From Candidatus Rokuibacteriota bacterium (GTDB lineage Bacteria; Methylomirabilota; Methylomirabilia; Rokubacteriales; CSP1-6), in NCBI GenBank assembly GCA_003221615.1, contig QHSQ01000164.1:1-41135 (forward strand): a stretch of 41,135 nucleotides of DNA, read 5' to 3'. Shown piece by piece: positions 22,875 through 31,616 of this stretch (its first letter is position 1; every line of letters starts with the position of its first letter). The notes beneath the pieces are model-generated. The model saw nothing but the letters and a program-made list of their open reading frames with translations, was not told the DNA's origin and searched no databases. Both the position numbers and the translations under genes were made by a program.

Positions 22875-24575
22875 CTAGGCTCCGCCGGCCATCTGATGGC
22901 GCGCGTTTCGGATCACGCGGCCGGGATGGCTCCCGGTGTGCTGGCCCTTCTCGAGCAGCACCTCGCCGTTGACGACCGTGTAATGAATCCCCTCGGCCAG
23001 CTCGCGCATCCGCCAGCCGTTGGCCGGGAAGTCGTGGACGACGTCTTCCTTGACGGGCGCCACGGTGTCCGGATCGAAGACGACGAGGTCCGCGGCCATC
23101 CCGGGCTGTACCAGGCCGCGGTCGTAGATACCGAAGGCCGAGGCCGAGTCGTACGTGAGCCGCCGCACGGCGTGCTCGAGCGACATGATCTGCTTCTCGC
23201 GCACCCAGTAGCCGAGCAGGCGTGTGGGGTTGCTGACGTTGGAGTGGAACTGCACGTGGGCGCCGCCGTCGGTGAGCCCGACCACCGCGTACGGGCTCCC
23301 GAGGATCTGCGCGACGGCCTCGGTGTCCATGTTGATCTCGCCCAGGCTGAACACGGTCTCGAGATTCTCCTCGACGGCCAGATCGAGGAAGGCGTCGAGC
23401 GGATGCTGGCCCTTGGCCTTCGCGATCTCGGCGATGTGCTTGCCGCCGAGGCCGCGGTTCTTCGCCAGCTTGGGCTCCTCGACGAACATGAGGTCCCAGC
23501 GCCTGGAGAACGTCGAGTCCGGACCGAGCGGCGCGTCGACCTCTTCGCGCAGCTTCGCGCGGATCGCAGAATTGGCGTACGCGGTGAGCTTGTCGGCGTC
23601 GGGGCCCTGGAGGATCGGCAGCCAGGTCGGCATGCTGCGGAACACCTGGCAGTTCTTCATCGTGAACCGGTTGACGACGCTTCCCGGGTTGCAGAGCGGG
23701 ATCGCGCGGATGCCCTGCCGCACCGTCTCCTCGACGTGCGCCAGATGCGTCTTCCACCGCCCGGGCTGCCGCGCCTGCTCGAGCAAGGTGTTGTACATGA
23801 TCGGCCGGCCGCACGCCTCCGAGATCCGCGACAAGAGCTTGTCCTTCAGCTCGGGGTTGGTGCCGCCGCCGCACTGCATCACGCCCGTGCCGACCTCGCG
23901 CAGGACGTCGGCCAGCGCGAACAGCTCCGACTCCGGCGCGCAGGCCGCGGGAATGCGCTTACCGGCGACGTCGAAGTGGTTCATGTTCCGCGTGATCGAG
24001 AGCCCGAGCGCGCCGGCCTCGAGCGACTCCCGCACCAGGCGGCGCATCGTCTCGAGCTCCTCCGGCGTGGCGTCGCGGTCCGAGCACTCCTCGCCCATCG
24101 CGTACAGGCGCAGGGCCGAGTGGCCGACGAGCGTGCCGACGTTGACACCGAGCCGCTGGCCGATCGCGCTCATGTACTGGGGGAACGTCTCCCAGTTCCA
24201 GGGCACCCCGGCCTGCAGGACGTCCATCGGGATCGCCTCGACGTACGAGAGCATTCCCGCCAGCTTCTCGCGCGCCTCGGGCTTGACCGGCGCCAGCGCG
24301 AGCGAGCAGTTGCCGATGATCACGGTGGTGGACCCGTGGTGGCAGGAATAGGTGCAGAGCGGATCCCACACGACCTGCGCGTCGTAGTGGCAGTGGTTGT
24401 CGACGAAGCCGGGGGAGACGACCCGCCCGTCCGCTTCGATCGTCTGACGCGCGGATCCGCTCAATCGTCCCAGCTCGACGATCTTTCCCTTCGAGACGCC
24501 GACGTCGCCATGGAAGGCGGGCCGGCCGGATCCGTCGATGACGCGTCCGTTCTTGATGAGCAGGTCGTAGGTCAT
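22875..24575 (-). CDS. N-acyl-D-amino-acid deacylase family amidohydrolase
   Basis: A 566-residue zinc amidohydrolase of the D-aminoacylase group. The N-terminal beta-sandwich strand YDLLIKNGRVIDGSG is followed by SPGFVDNHCHYDAQVVWDP with metal ligands His61 and His63. GHSALRLYAMG and the ITRNMNHFDVAGKRIP segment fit the barrel. GLTDGGAHVQFHSN supplies the late Asp and His, and the C-terminal sandwich strand is GMAADLVVFDPDTV. Length is typical. ATG at 24575 is set by GGAG 7-10 nt upstream. It stands alone, convergent with the S51/CysRS-like gene. The family removes acyl groups from D-amino acids or acts on related N-acyl or dihydropyrimidine-like substrates; which one is not evident. Confidence 0.9.
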   Translation of the reverse strand: MTYDLLIKNGRVIDGSGRPAFHGDVGVSKGKIVELGRLSGSARQTIEADGRVVSPGFVDNHCHYDAQVVWDPLCTYSCHHGSTTVIIGNCSLALAPVKPEAREKLAGMLSYVEAIPMDVLQAGVPWNWETFPQYMSAIGQRLGVNVGTLVGHSALRLYAMGEECSDRDATPEELETMRRLVRESLEAGALGLSITRNMNHFDVAGKRIPAACAPESELFALADVLREVGTGVMQCGGGTNPELKDKLLSRISEACGRPIMYNTLLEQARQPGRWKTHLAHVEETVRQGIRAIPLCNPGSVVNRFTMKNCQVFRSMPTWLPILQGPDADKLTAYANSAIRAKLREEVDAPLGPDSTFSRRWDLMFVEEPKLAKNRGLGGKHIAEIAKAKGQHPLDAFLDLAVEENLETVFSLGEINMDTEAVAQILGSPYAVVGLTDGGAHVQFHSNVSNPTRLLGYWVREKQIMSLEHAVRRLTYDSASAFGIYDRGLVQPGMAADLVVFDPDTVAPVKEDVVHDFPANGWRMRELAEGIHYTVVNGEVLLEKGQHTGSHPGRVIRNARHQMAGGA

Positions 24576-24660
24576 CTCGTCGCTCCTTTCGCGGGCACAA
24601 CCGTCGCGGGCACTTCTCTCGAGGACACTTCGGAAGGCGCCGTAATCCACCCCCGGGTTC

Positions 24661-24683
24661 AAGCCAGGCCGCCAGCCTGGCTT
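24661..24683. repeat. Perfect 9-bp hairpin between two minus-strand genes
   Basis: AAGCCAGGC (24661-24669) pairs with GCCTGGCTT (24675-24683) around CGCCA. It lies in the 244-bp gap after the zinc-ribbon gene and before the D-aminoacylase-family gene. No U tract is present on either strand. Nothing else in this gap is recognised. Confidence 0.5.
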
Positions 24684-24819
24684 GGCACGGATGGTAGCTC
24701 AGAAGCCGGCCGTGGCATAGATGAGGATTTCCCCCGAGGCCCGTCGAGGCATGAGCGCGGGATCGCGGTCGTGCGGACCTCGCGTGCGGCGGTCAGGGTC
24801 TGGCGAGGCGCGCTGCGGT

Positions 24820-25371
24820 CTAGCGAGGCGCGCTACGATGTGGCAGGCCGAGAGTCCTGAACACGTCGAGACGGACCACCGCCCAGCCGAGGGCTCGCAG
24901 GTGGTTGTCGATCTCGGTCATGAGCCGGCGATCGCCGCGACGGCGATCGGGCGAGCCGGTCTTGTCGGCGCCGCGCCGCTCTCCCCGACGGCGATCCAGC
25001 ACGACCTCGACCGAGGAGTTTCCAGAAAACGCGCGCTTGGCGTATTCGAAGAGCCTCTCCCGATCGCGCGCGACGACGAAGATCTGCTTCGCCGCCTGGC
25101 TATGGGCCTCGTCCCGGCCCTTGTTCTCAGCCGTCCAGCTCTTGGGGAACGGGTGGAACTGGGGCAGGACCTTGAGCGGCCCCTGGTCGAGGAACTTGGC
25201 GAGGAGGACCCAGGTATCTCCGCCACACGCGGGGCATGACGAGGTTCCGATTTCAAAGCATGCCTCGCAATCGAGGCACAACGCCAGGCGACGAAGCGGC
25301 AAATGCGATAGCGCGGTGCCTCGTGTGTGGCGGATGTGGACCCGGGTGCTTTCTGCTCTCATCGAACGCAC
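24820..25371 (-). CDS. Small zinc-ribbon protein with repeated DRRRGxRR motif
   Basis: A protein of about 183 residues of unknown function. Cys32-x2-Cys35 and Cys46-x2-Cys49 (LCLDCEACFE and SSCPACGGDTW) form a likely zinc ribbon near the N-terminus. The middle region IFVVARDRERLFEYAKRAF looks like a beta-alpha unit, followed by VEVVLDRRRGERR (121-133) and a second DRRRGDRR (142-149), then helix EIDNHLRALGWAVVRLDVF. The paired Arg-rich motifs resemble those I associate with small uncharacterised proteins of deltaproteobacteria-like genomes. The ORF begins at GTG 25371; ATG at 25362 is as likely and neither has a clear ribosome site. Nucleic-acid binding is plausible but unproven. It stands apart from its neighbours. 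Confidence 0.65.
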   Translation of the reverse strand: MRSMRAESTRVHIRHTRGTALSHLPLRRLALCLDCEACFEIGTSSCPACGGDTWVLLAKFLDQGPLKVLPQFHPFPKSWTAENKGRDEAHSQAAKQIFVVARDRERLFEYAKRAFSGNSSVEVVLDRRRGERRGADKTGSPDRRRGDRRLMTEIDNHLRALGWAVVRLDVFRTLGLPHRSAPR

Positions 25372-25529
25372 GGGGAGAGTGGCAAATCGGATGCCACGCC
25401 GCTCCGTTACTGGAAACTTCGACGTAGCGCGCGGTTATGCGCGATCGCGGCTGGTCGGCACCCCTGGAGTGACCGTATTGACTGGACAGTCCGGCATCAC
25501 CCTGGTCAAGGTTGTGCCGGTCTTGCTGG

Positions 25530-26822
25530 TCAGCGTGTCGCGCGGTCGAGCCAGGCCAGATCTTGCGGCGACGGACGGAAGCCGAGCCGCCGGTGGATCA
25601 GCCGCTGGGCGTCGTCGAGGCGACCGAGCCGAAGGTGGCAGACCACCATGGTCTCCTCGAAGAGCTCCCACTGGGCGTGGCTGCCGCCGACCCGGTGGAT
25701 GTCGCCGTCGACCGATTCCATGAGGGCGAGGGCCCCGGCGTAGTCTCCGGCCACGTAGGCCGCGACACCCCGGACCAGCGGAAGGGCTACCGTGCCGGCG
25801 ATGGGGTGACCCTTGGCGTGGAGCGTCTCCAGCCCGGCGACCAGGGCTGACAGCGCGGCGTCGTCGCGGGCCGACGCGAACGCGAGCGCGGCGTGGACGT
25901 CGCCGAAGATGAAGCCCGGGCGCGTGACACGGGTCGCGAGGTCGGCCAGGCGGCGCCAGGGTAGCGGCCCCTTCTCGTAGTCGTAGAGGTCGAACCGCCA
26001 CAGCAGCGCCGAGCCGTCGATCATGGCCAGACGAGGGTTGGACGACGGCGCGATGTCCTGCTCGTAGATCGCGAGCGCCCGCTCCGGTCGTCCGCGCTGC
26101 AGCTCGAACAGTGCGAGGTGCCAGGCGAGATGGCAATGAAACGGCGCGCGCCGATCGTAGCCGCCGAGCCAGTCCGCGAGCAGCGCGAGGCCGCCGTCGT
26201 TGTCGACGGTCTCGTAGCAGACGTGGGCGATGTTGTGGCTCGCGTTCGCGTTACCCGGATACTGGGCGAGCGAGCGCTCCGACAGACGGCGCGACTCTTG
26301 GTAGCGCCCGACCTCGTGGTACGTGAACCCGAGCGCGGACTGATACCACCAGTCGTCGCCGTAGGCGCGGGCCAGCCCTTCGACGAAGGCGACCCGAAAC
26401 GCCTCGCGATCGACGCGACCGCCGAGGCCGATGGTGCTGCCCGCCTGGTTCACGAGCAGTGCGTCGCGCGGGAACTCCTTCACGTGCTCCTCGATCAGAC
26501 CGAGCCCGCGCGCGGCTTCACCGCCGGCGATCGCGGCGAGCGCCGCGACGTGCTGCTGCTCGCGCCGCGTCGCGCCGGCCACCAGGGTGCGCGCCCGCTC
26601 GATCGATGCTTTCGCGGTCGCGCCGTCGCCCTGGAACAGCGCGAAGAGCGCGGCGCCGGCATGACCGAGCGCGAATTCCTCGTCCGCCGCCACGGCCGCG
26701 GCGAATGCCTGGTCGGCGCCGAAGCCGTAGGAAAGCAGCCGGTCCATGCCGTCCTGGTAGTGGCGGGCGGCGACGGGCGACGCCGTCGAGAGCGGCAGAT
26801 CGTAGCGGTCGGTGAGGCTCAT
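25530..26822 (-). CDS. TPR-repeat protein
   Basis: A 430-residue protein made of helical pairs of the tetratricopeptide type. Clear repeats include FAAAVAADEEFALGHAGAALFALFQGD, WWYQSALGFTYHEVGRYQESRRLSERSLAQYPGNANASHNIAHV, LALFELQRGRPERALAIYEQ and GVAAYVAGDYAGALALMESV. No signal peptide or catalytic motif is visible. TPR proteins serve as scaffolds or regulators; this one starts in an ATGA overlap with the SMP-30 gene, so its job is probably tied to that enzyme and the neighbouring phosphorylase. ATG at 26822 (MSLTDRYDLPL) is used; an upstream frame is not credible. Confidence 0.85.
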   Translation of the reverse strand: MSLTDRYDLPLSTASPVAARHYQDGMDRLLSYGFGADQAFAAAVAADEEFALGHAGAALFALFQGDGATAKASIERARTLVAGATRREQQHVAALAAIAGGEAARGLGLIEEHVKEFPRDALLVNQAGSTIGLGGRVDREAFRVAFVEGLARAYGDDWWYQSALGFTYHEVGRYQESRRLSERSLAQYPGNANASHNIAHVCYETVDNDGGLALLADWLGGYDRRAPFHCHLAWHLALFELQRGRPERALAIYEQDIAPSSNPRLAMIDGSALLWRFDLYDYEKGPLPWRRLADLATRVTRPGFIFGDVHAALAFASARDDAALSALVAGLETLHAKGHPIAGTVALPLVRGVAAYVAGDYAGALALMESVDGDIHRVGGSHAQWELFEETMVVCHLRLGRLDDAQRLIHRRLGFRPSPQDLAWLDRATR

Positions 26823-27760
26823 GGCCTGTTCAGGTGCTTGAGGGCGAGGCCGGGCCGCGGCCACTCGAACGACACGAGCGTGCCGCCCATCGACAAGGTC
26901 GCGAACGCGGTGCGGAGATCGCGGCCGCCGAAGCAGACGTTCGTGACCATCAGATCGGGCAGCTTGTACTGATCGACGCGGCTGCCGTCGGGCCAGATGT
27001 CGCTGACCGCGCCGGTGATCAGGGTCGCCACGCAGATGTGGCCCTCGCCGTCGACCGCGAGCGAGTCGAACATCTGGTAGCCGCCGAGCCCGGTGATGAC
27101 GGTGCCCTTCTCGCCGCGATACGGGCCGTTCGCCGACTCGATCTGGCCGGGCGCCGAGAGCTTGAACGCCCAGCAGCGCGCGGTCGGCGTCTCGACGACG
27201 TAGAGCGTGCGCTCGTCCGGCGAGAGCCCGATCCCGTTCGGCCGCTCGAGCGGGAAGATCGCCTCCTTGATCAGCGAGCCGTCGGCCTTCGCGTAGTAGA
27301 CGGCCCCGCGATCCATGTCACGATCGCGTGTCTTGCCGAGATCCGTGAACCAGAAGCCGCCGGCGTCGTCGAAGACGAGATCGTTCGGCCCGCGGAGCTT
27401 CATCCCGTCGCACGAGTCGTAGAGCGTCTCGAACTTTCCGGTCTCTGGGTCGACGATCTGGATGAGACCGCCCGTGTAGTCGTCGGCCTGCGCGATCGGA
27501 AACATCTTGCCCGGGCGCTCCATGAACTTCAGGCCGCCGTTGTTGGTCACGTAGATCTTGCCCTTCGGGCCCATCGCGGCGCCGTTGGGCCCGCCGCCGA
27601 GATTGGCGATCACACGCACTTTGCCGTCGGACGTGACGCGCGAGAGCGTGTGGCGCTCGATCTCGACCAGCACCACCGAGCCGTCGCTCATCGCCACCGG
27701 GCCCTCGGGAAAGCGCAGGCCCGACGCGATCTGCTTGAGCGCTGGGGTGATCATCTTCAA
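26819..27760 (-). CDS. SMP-30/gluconolactonase/LRE family protein
   Basis: A 313-residue six-bladed beta-propeller lactonase. Metal-site residues are the Glu of LRFPEGPVAM (about residue 19), the Asn of LRGPNDLVFDD, the Asn of FPLERPNGIGLSPDE, and an Asp in YQMFDSLAVDGEG. Such enzymes open sugar lactones using Ca, Zn or Mn. AGGAGG lies 5 nt before a TTG start at 27760 and 11 nt before an ATG at 27754; either may be used. It is translationally coupled to the TPR protein downstream and preceded at 22 bp by the MTAP-like phosphorylase gene. A lactonase next to a nucleoside phosphorylase could process a sugar lactone released from a nucleoside-like compound, which is inference. Confidence 0.92.
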   Translation of the reverse strand: MKMITPALKQIASGLRFPEGPVAMSDGSVVLVEIERHTLSRVTSDGKVRVIANLGGGPNGAAMGPKGKIYVTNNGGLKFMERPGKMFPIAQADDYTGGLIQIVDPETGKFETLYDSCDGMKLRGPNDLVFDDAGGFWFTDLGKTRDRDMDRGAVYYAKADGSLIKEAIFPLERPNGIGLSPDERTLYVVETPTARCWAFKLSAPGQIESANGPYRGEKGTVITGLGGYQMFDSLAVDGEGHICVATLITGAVSDIWPDGSRVDQYKLPDLMVTNVCFGGRDLRTAFATLSMGGTLVSFEWPRPGLALKHLNRP

Positions 27761-27782
27761 GACTGCCTCCTGGACGTCGAGT

Positions 27783-28769
27783 TCACTTCGCCGCGCGCGG
27801 GCTCAGCGCCCGCGCGTACTCCGGGGGCCGGACGCGCAAGAGCTCCCGACACCGGCACGCGCTCGGCTCGCCGACCCCGTCGAGGAACGCGAGCTCGAGG
27901 TTCGCCGCCACCGTCGGCAAGGTTTCCATGTAGAGCTGATTCAGGGTGATCGTCGGGTCCTCGGGCTCGAGGCCGGTGCCCCAGTTGGCAACGACGTGAT
28001 AGTAGGCCAGGTGCATCCCGCATACGCGGGCCAGCACCGGGCTGACGCAATCACCGGTGATCACGGGCATTCCGATCTGGCGGCCCGAGGCTTCGAGCAT
28101 CCGGCAGGTCGCGAGCGACTCGAAGCCGTTTCCCGCGAGCCAGCGGTTCAGCACCACGCCGGCGTCCGGCCCGTGGATCCGGCGGAATCTGAAATCGGGC
28201 TGTCGCTCGGCGTCCGCTCGCAGCACCTCGGCCAGCGGCGGGCAGAACGGATCGTCCATGATCGCGACCTGCCGCGGCAAGCAGAACTCGAGCTCGGTGC
28301 CGGGCAGGCCCGTCGGCATCGTGTCGCGCGTCAGATAGCTCTTCGGCAGCACGAGATCGCCGGGACGGACCGCGTCCTCGTCCGCCACCGTGCGCCGCCA
28401 GTCGCAGCTTCCGCTGGTGCCGCCGACGAGCAGCACGCGAACTCCCGCCTTCCACAAGATCCAGAACGTTTTCCACTCGCTGGCGTGGAGCAGCGGGTCC
28501 TCGTCGACCACCTGACCGTACGTCGGGATGCGCAGGAACTCTCGCCCGCTCGGCCCGCGGAAGTGTTCGACCTGAGGACCGAGGCCGTACGGCGTGCGGG
28601 GCCGATGAACGGCGAGTCTCGTGTGACCGCGCGCGGCCGCGAACTCGTGGAAGCGATCGCCGAGGCCCCAGGTGGGGCTTCCGCCGAGCGTCGCGAACGC
28701 GGCGCGCGGGCCCGTGTATTCGATGCTCGGGTCGAGAGTAGAGAGGCAGCCCGCCTGTCCGGCGCTCAC
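27783..28769 (-). CDS. Purine-nucleoside/MTA phosphorylase-like protein
   Basis: A protein of about 328 residues related to the PNP/methylthioadenosine phosphorylase family. AAFATLGGSPTWGLGDRF matches the N-terminal GG-x-G loop, RVLLVGGTSGSCDW and VRPGDLVLPKSYLTRDTMP match the central base/phosphate region, and the segment ending VITGDCVSPVLARVCGMHLAYYHVVANWGTGL is the late domain. The catalytic Asn-Asp of true PNPs is not clearly seen, so activity is uncertain. I prefer GTG at 28769; the only ATG, at 28943, would overlap the divergent operon start and encodes Arg-rich residues without similarity. It is the first of three minus-strand genes with SMP-30 and TPR. The reading as phosphorylase is moderate. 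Confidence 0.65.
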   Translation of the reverse strand: MSAGQAGCLSTLDPSIEYTGPRAAFATLGGSPTWGLGDRFHEFAAARGHTRLAVHRPRTPYGLGPQVEHFRGPSGREFLRIPTYGQVVDEDPLLHASEWKTFWILWKAGVRVLLVGGTSGSCDWRRTVADEDAVRPGDLVLPKSYLTRDTMPTGLPGTELEFCLPRQVAIMDDPFCPPLAEVLRADAERQPDFRFRRIHGPDAGVVLNRWLAGNGFESLATCRMLEASGRQIGMPVITGDCVSPVLARVCGMHLAYYHVVANWGTGLEPEDPTITLNQLYMETLPTVAANLELAFLDGVGEPSACRCRELLRVRPPEYARALSPRAAK

Positions 28770-28853
28770 CGTCGCAGCGTAGGTGAGGCCGGAGCCGAGG
28801 TCAAAGGGAACGTCGCGCGCTTGGATTCTCTGGGGAAACCGGCTAAGGTTGCG

Positions 28854-28902
28854 GAGCGGTCGACCCGAGCGTCGACCGGAGCGGTCGACCGAGCGGTTCG
28901 AG
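28854..28902 (+). repeat. Four tandem ~12-bp repeats upstream of the ABC operon
   Basis: Four head-to-tail units of GAGCGGTCGACC type run 28854-28866, 28867-28878, 28879-28890 and 28891-28902. The core GGTCGACC is itself palindromic; unit 2 lacks one G and unit 4 reads GGTTCGAG. They lie 22-70 bp before ATG 28924, just before a strong GAGGAGGA, and between divergent genes. The ~12-bp period suggests an operator array. Confidence 0.55.
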
Positions 28903-28923
28903 TGTGAGCCTCGAGGAGGATAT

Positions 28924-29976
28924 ATGAGCAGGACGCCCGCCAATCACGATCTGACCCGCCGCCAGATGCTCGGCCGCTCCGCCTCGCTGCTCGCCGGACT
29001 GGCAGCGGGCAGCGGCGTCGTCTCGGTCGCGCGCAGCGCGCCAGGCGCCACGAGCGAGGTGACGTTCCAGCTCGGCTGGATCATCAGCAATGGCCAGATC
29101 GGCGAGATCGTGGCGCGAAGCCTCGGGTATTTCGAGGCCGAGCAGATCAACCTGAAGGTCGCGCCCGGCGGTCCCAACGTCGACGGCGTCGCGGTCGTGG
29201 CGGCCGGCTCCGCGCAGGCGGGCAACCTGTCGTCGAGCCCGTCCCTGATGCTGGCCCGCGCGGGCGGGATTCCGGTGAAGTGCTTCGCGGTCGGTTATCA
29301 GGAGCACCCGTTCACCTATTTCTCGCTGTCGAAGAAGCCAATCCGTACCCCACAAGACATGGTCGGCAAGAAGATCGGCACCCAGGGGACCGCGCGGATC
29401 CTCCTGCGCGCGCTGCTCGCCAAGAACAAGATCAAAGAGTCCGACGTGCAGATCGTCATCATGGGCAGCGACATGCTGCCGCTCGTCACGGGTCAGGTCG
29501 ACGCGGTCACCGGCTGGCTCACGAACGTGAGCGCGCTGAGGGCGCTCGGTCCCGACCGGGTCGACATGCGGCTCTGGGACGCGGGCATCCAGCTCTACGC
29601 GAACCTCTACTACGCGACCGATGAGACCGTGCAGAAGCACGCCGAGGTCCTGGCCGGATTCACGCGCGCGGCCGCCAAGGGTTGGCTCTACGCGTACCAG
29701 AACCCCGAGAAGGCCGTCGACCTGCTCGTGAAGGCCTACCCGAACCTCGATCGCGACGCCGAGCTGGACGCGATCAAGCCGGTGCTCAACTTCAGCTTCA
29801 CCAAGACCACCGCGGCCAAGGGCTGGGGCACGATGGAGCCCAGCGTGTGGGAGCAGCAGATCCACATCTACGAGGGGCTCGCGCAGTTCAAGGGACCGGC
29901 CCCGAAGGCCACCGACGTGATGACCGACTCCATTCTGAAAATGACGGCGGCCGCGCGACCCAAGATCGGCGCGTAG
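28924..29976 (+). CDS. ABC transporter substrate-binding protein (NitT/TauT, NMT1/THI5-like)
   Basis: A 350-residue periplasmic binding protein. The N-terminus LTRRQMLGRSASLLAGLAAG has a twin-arginine motif (Arg12-Arg13) and hydrophobic core, so Tat export is likely. The mature part begins VTFQLGWIISNGQIGEIVARSLGYFEAEQINL, typical of THI5/SsuA-type domains; VAVVAAGSAQAGNLSSSPSLMLARAGG and MVGKKIGTQGTARILLRALL fit the second strand-helix set. Such proteins bind nitrate, sulfonates, taurine or pyrimidines. ATG at 28924 has GAGGAGGA 4 nt upstream. It is the first gene of a nine-gene array with its ATPase and permease next, and four tandem repeats before it. Ligand not predictable. Confidence 0.93.
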   Translation: MSRTPANHDLTRRQMLGRSASLLAGLAAGSGVVSVARSAPGATSEVTFQLGWIISNGQIGEIVARSLGYFEAEQINLKVAPGGPNVDGVAVVAAGSAQAGNLSSSPSLMLARAGGIPVKCFAVGYQEHPFTYFSLSKKPIRTPQDMVGKKIGTQGTARILLRALLAKNKIKESDVQIVIMGSDMLPLVTGQVDAVTGWLTNVSALRALGPDRVDMRLWDAGIQLYANLYYATDETVQKHAEVLAGFTRAAAKGWLYAYQNPEKAVDLLVKAYPNLDRDAELDAIKPVLNFSFTKTTAAKGWGTMEPSVWEQQIHIYEGLAQFKGPAPKATDVMTDSILKMTAAARPKIGA

Positions 29977-29997
29977 GGCAGCGAGACCGCCGAGCCC

Positions 29998-30780
29998 ATG
30001 AACAGTCTCGGCGCGGCTCCCGCCGTCAGGCTCGACGGCGCGACGGTTCGATTCACGAGCGAGCGCGGCTCCGTCACCGCGCTCGAGAACGTCGGGCTCC
30101 AGGTCCCGCCGGGCGGCTTCATCAGCCTCCTGGGCCCGTCGGGGTGTGGCAAGTCGACCCTGCTCAGACTCGTCGCCGACCTCGTCGCGCCGACGCAGGG
30201 CGCCGTGACGGTGCTGGGTGGACCGCCGGAGACGGCGCGGCTCAATCGCGAGCTCGGCTTCGTGTTCCAGGATGCGACCTTGCTGCCCTGGCGCTCGGCG
30301 CTCGAGAACGTCCGCTTGCCGCTGGAGGTCGGCCCGAAGAAACGCGATCGGTCGGGTCTGCGCAAGCCCGAAGAGCTCCTGCGGCTGGTCGGCCTCGGCG
30401 GCCGCGAGGACGCGCTGCCCCACGAGCTGTCGGGCGGTATGCGTCAGCGCGTCGCGATCGCCCGCGCGCTGGTCGCGGAGCCGCGAATTTTGTTGATGGA
30501 CGAGCCGTTCGGCGCGCTGGACGAGATCACGCGTGACACCTTGAACGAGGAGCTCCTGAGAATCTGGCAGGAGACGGGCACGACCATTCTCTTCGTCACG
30601 CACAGCATCCCGGAGGCCGTCTTCCTGTCGCAATACGTCCTCGTCCTGGCGACCAACCCCGGACGGGTCCGCGAGCTCGTCGAGTGCGAATTGCCCTATC
30701 CCCGGCCGCTCAGTGTCCGCGAGACGCCGGAGTTCATCCAGATCGCCTCGCACCTGCGCGCGCTCCTGCAGACCTGCTAA
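29998..30780 (+). CDS. ABC transporter ATP-binding protein (NitT/TauT family)
   Basis: A 260-residue ATPase subunit. Walker A is GPSGCGKST (46-54), the Q-loop is [11 protein letters not shown] (89-98), the signature is LSGGMRQR (144-151), Walker B is [13 protein letters not shown] (164-176), and the switch His is in [14 protein letters not shown]. This pattern is the SsuB/TauB type. It follows the binding-protein gene by 21 bp and its TAA shares one base with the permease ATG, so the three subunits are co-translated. Works on the cytoplasmic side to power uptake of the compound bound by the upstream protein. Confidence 0.97.
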   Translation: MNSLGAAPAVRLDGATVRFTSERGSVTALENVGLQVPPGGFISLLGPSGCGKSTLLRLVADLVAPTQGAVTVLGGPPETARLNRELGFVFQDATLLPWRSALENVRLPLEVGPKKRDRSGLRKPEELLRLVGLGGREDALPHELSGGMRQRVAIARALVAEPRILLMDEPFGALDEITRDTLNEELLRIWQETGTTILFVTHSIPEAVFLSQYVLVLATNPGRVRELVECELPYPRPLSVRETPEFIQIASHLRALLQTC

Positions 30781-31616
30781 TGGCCGACAAGCCCACCGCC
30801 GTGATCGCCGAGCCGGCGGCGCCGCTTCGCGAGCGCGCGCCGATCGTGTCGAAGCCGCCAACGGCGCGGTCTCAGGCGCTGCTGCCGTTCATCGCGGCGG
30901 CGGTGCTGCTGGCGGCGTGGCAGATCCTGGCGCAGGTGTTCTCGCTGCCGATCTACATCGCGCCGACCCCGATGCAGGTGGCGCGTACCCTGGTGAGCGA
31001 GCTGCCCACGCTCATGCGCAACTTCGTGCCGACCGCGCTCGAGAGCCTGGTCGGCTTCGTCGTCGGCAACACGATCGCGATCGTCGTCGCCGTCGTGTTC
31101 GTGCACTCCCGGCGGCTGGAAGCCGCGCTCTATCCGATCGCGGTGTTCGTCAACACGATTCCGATCCTGGCCAAGGCGCCGATCCTCGTCCTGATCTTCG
31201 GGCTCGGGATGACCTCCAAGGTCGTGATCGCCGCGTTCATCTGCTTCTTCCCGACTCTCGCCAACATGGTCCGCGGCCTCACGTCGGTCAATCCGCAATC
31301 GCTCGAGCTCATGCGCGTGCTGTCGGCGAGCAAAGCCGAAGTGTTCTGGAAGCTCCGCGTCCCGAGCTCGCTGCCGTTCCTCTTCTCGGCGCTGAAGATC
31401 GCCTCGACCACCTCGGTGCTCGGCGCGATCGTCGGCGAGTGGATCGGCGCCGATCTCGGCCTGGGTGCCCTGATCATCGAGGCCACCCACAACTTCCGAT
31501 CGCCGCTCCTCTACGCGACGGTGTTCGTCGCCTCGGGCTGGGCCGTGGTCTTCTTCGCGGTGGTCAGCTTCGCCGAGCGGCGCATCGTGACGTGGAAGCA
31601 GGGCGAGGCGTCCTGA
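30780..31616 (+). CDS. ABC transporter permease (NitT/TauT family)
   Basis: A 278-residue inner-membrane permease with about six hydrophobic helices, from AAAVLLAAWQILAQVF through LVGFVVGNTIAIVVAVVF, MTSKVVIAAFICFFPTLANM and ATVFVASGWAVVFFAVVSF. The coupling-loop motif is ELMRVLSASKAEVFWKLRVP, the SsuC/TauC-like EAA region. A Pro/Ala-rich N-terminal tail of about 30 residues precedes the first helix. ATG at 30780 overlaps the ATPase stop by one base. Partner of the two preceding subunits; no second permease is present, so it probably acts as a homodimer. Confidence 0.95.
   Translation: MADKPTAVIAEPAAPLRERAPIVSKPPTARSQALLPFIAAAVLLAAWQILAQVFSLPIYIAPTPMQVARTLVSELPTLMRNFVPTALESLVGFVVGNTIAIVVAVVFVHSRRLEAALYPIAVFVNTIPILAKAPILVLIFGLGMTSKVVIAAFICFFPTLANMVRGLTSVNPQSLELMRVLSASKAEVFWKLRVPSSLPFLFSALKIASTTSVLGAIVGEWIGADLGLGALIIEATHNFRSPLLYATVFVASGWAVVFFAVVSFAERRIVTWKQGEAS

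Noticed and set aside
24650-24720. tRNA-like GGTTCAAGCC
   Set aside because: The bases resemble a T-loop, but no cloverleaf, anticodon arm or acceptor stem can be formed; the sequence is part of a simple hairpin.
22896-24860. A 654-codon plus-strand open frame
   Set aside because: It lies antisense to the D-aminoacylase-family gene, has His/Arg/Val-rich content without domain motifs, and reflects GC-rich codon bias on the opposite strand.
28770-28943. ATG start at 28943 for the MTAP-like gene
   Set aside because: It would overlap the start of the divergent binding-protein gene and add Arg/Ser-rich residues without similarity; GTG at 28769 is preferred.
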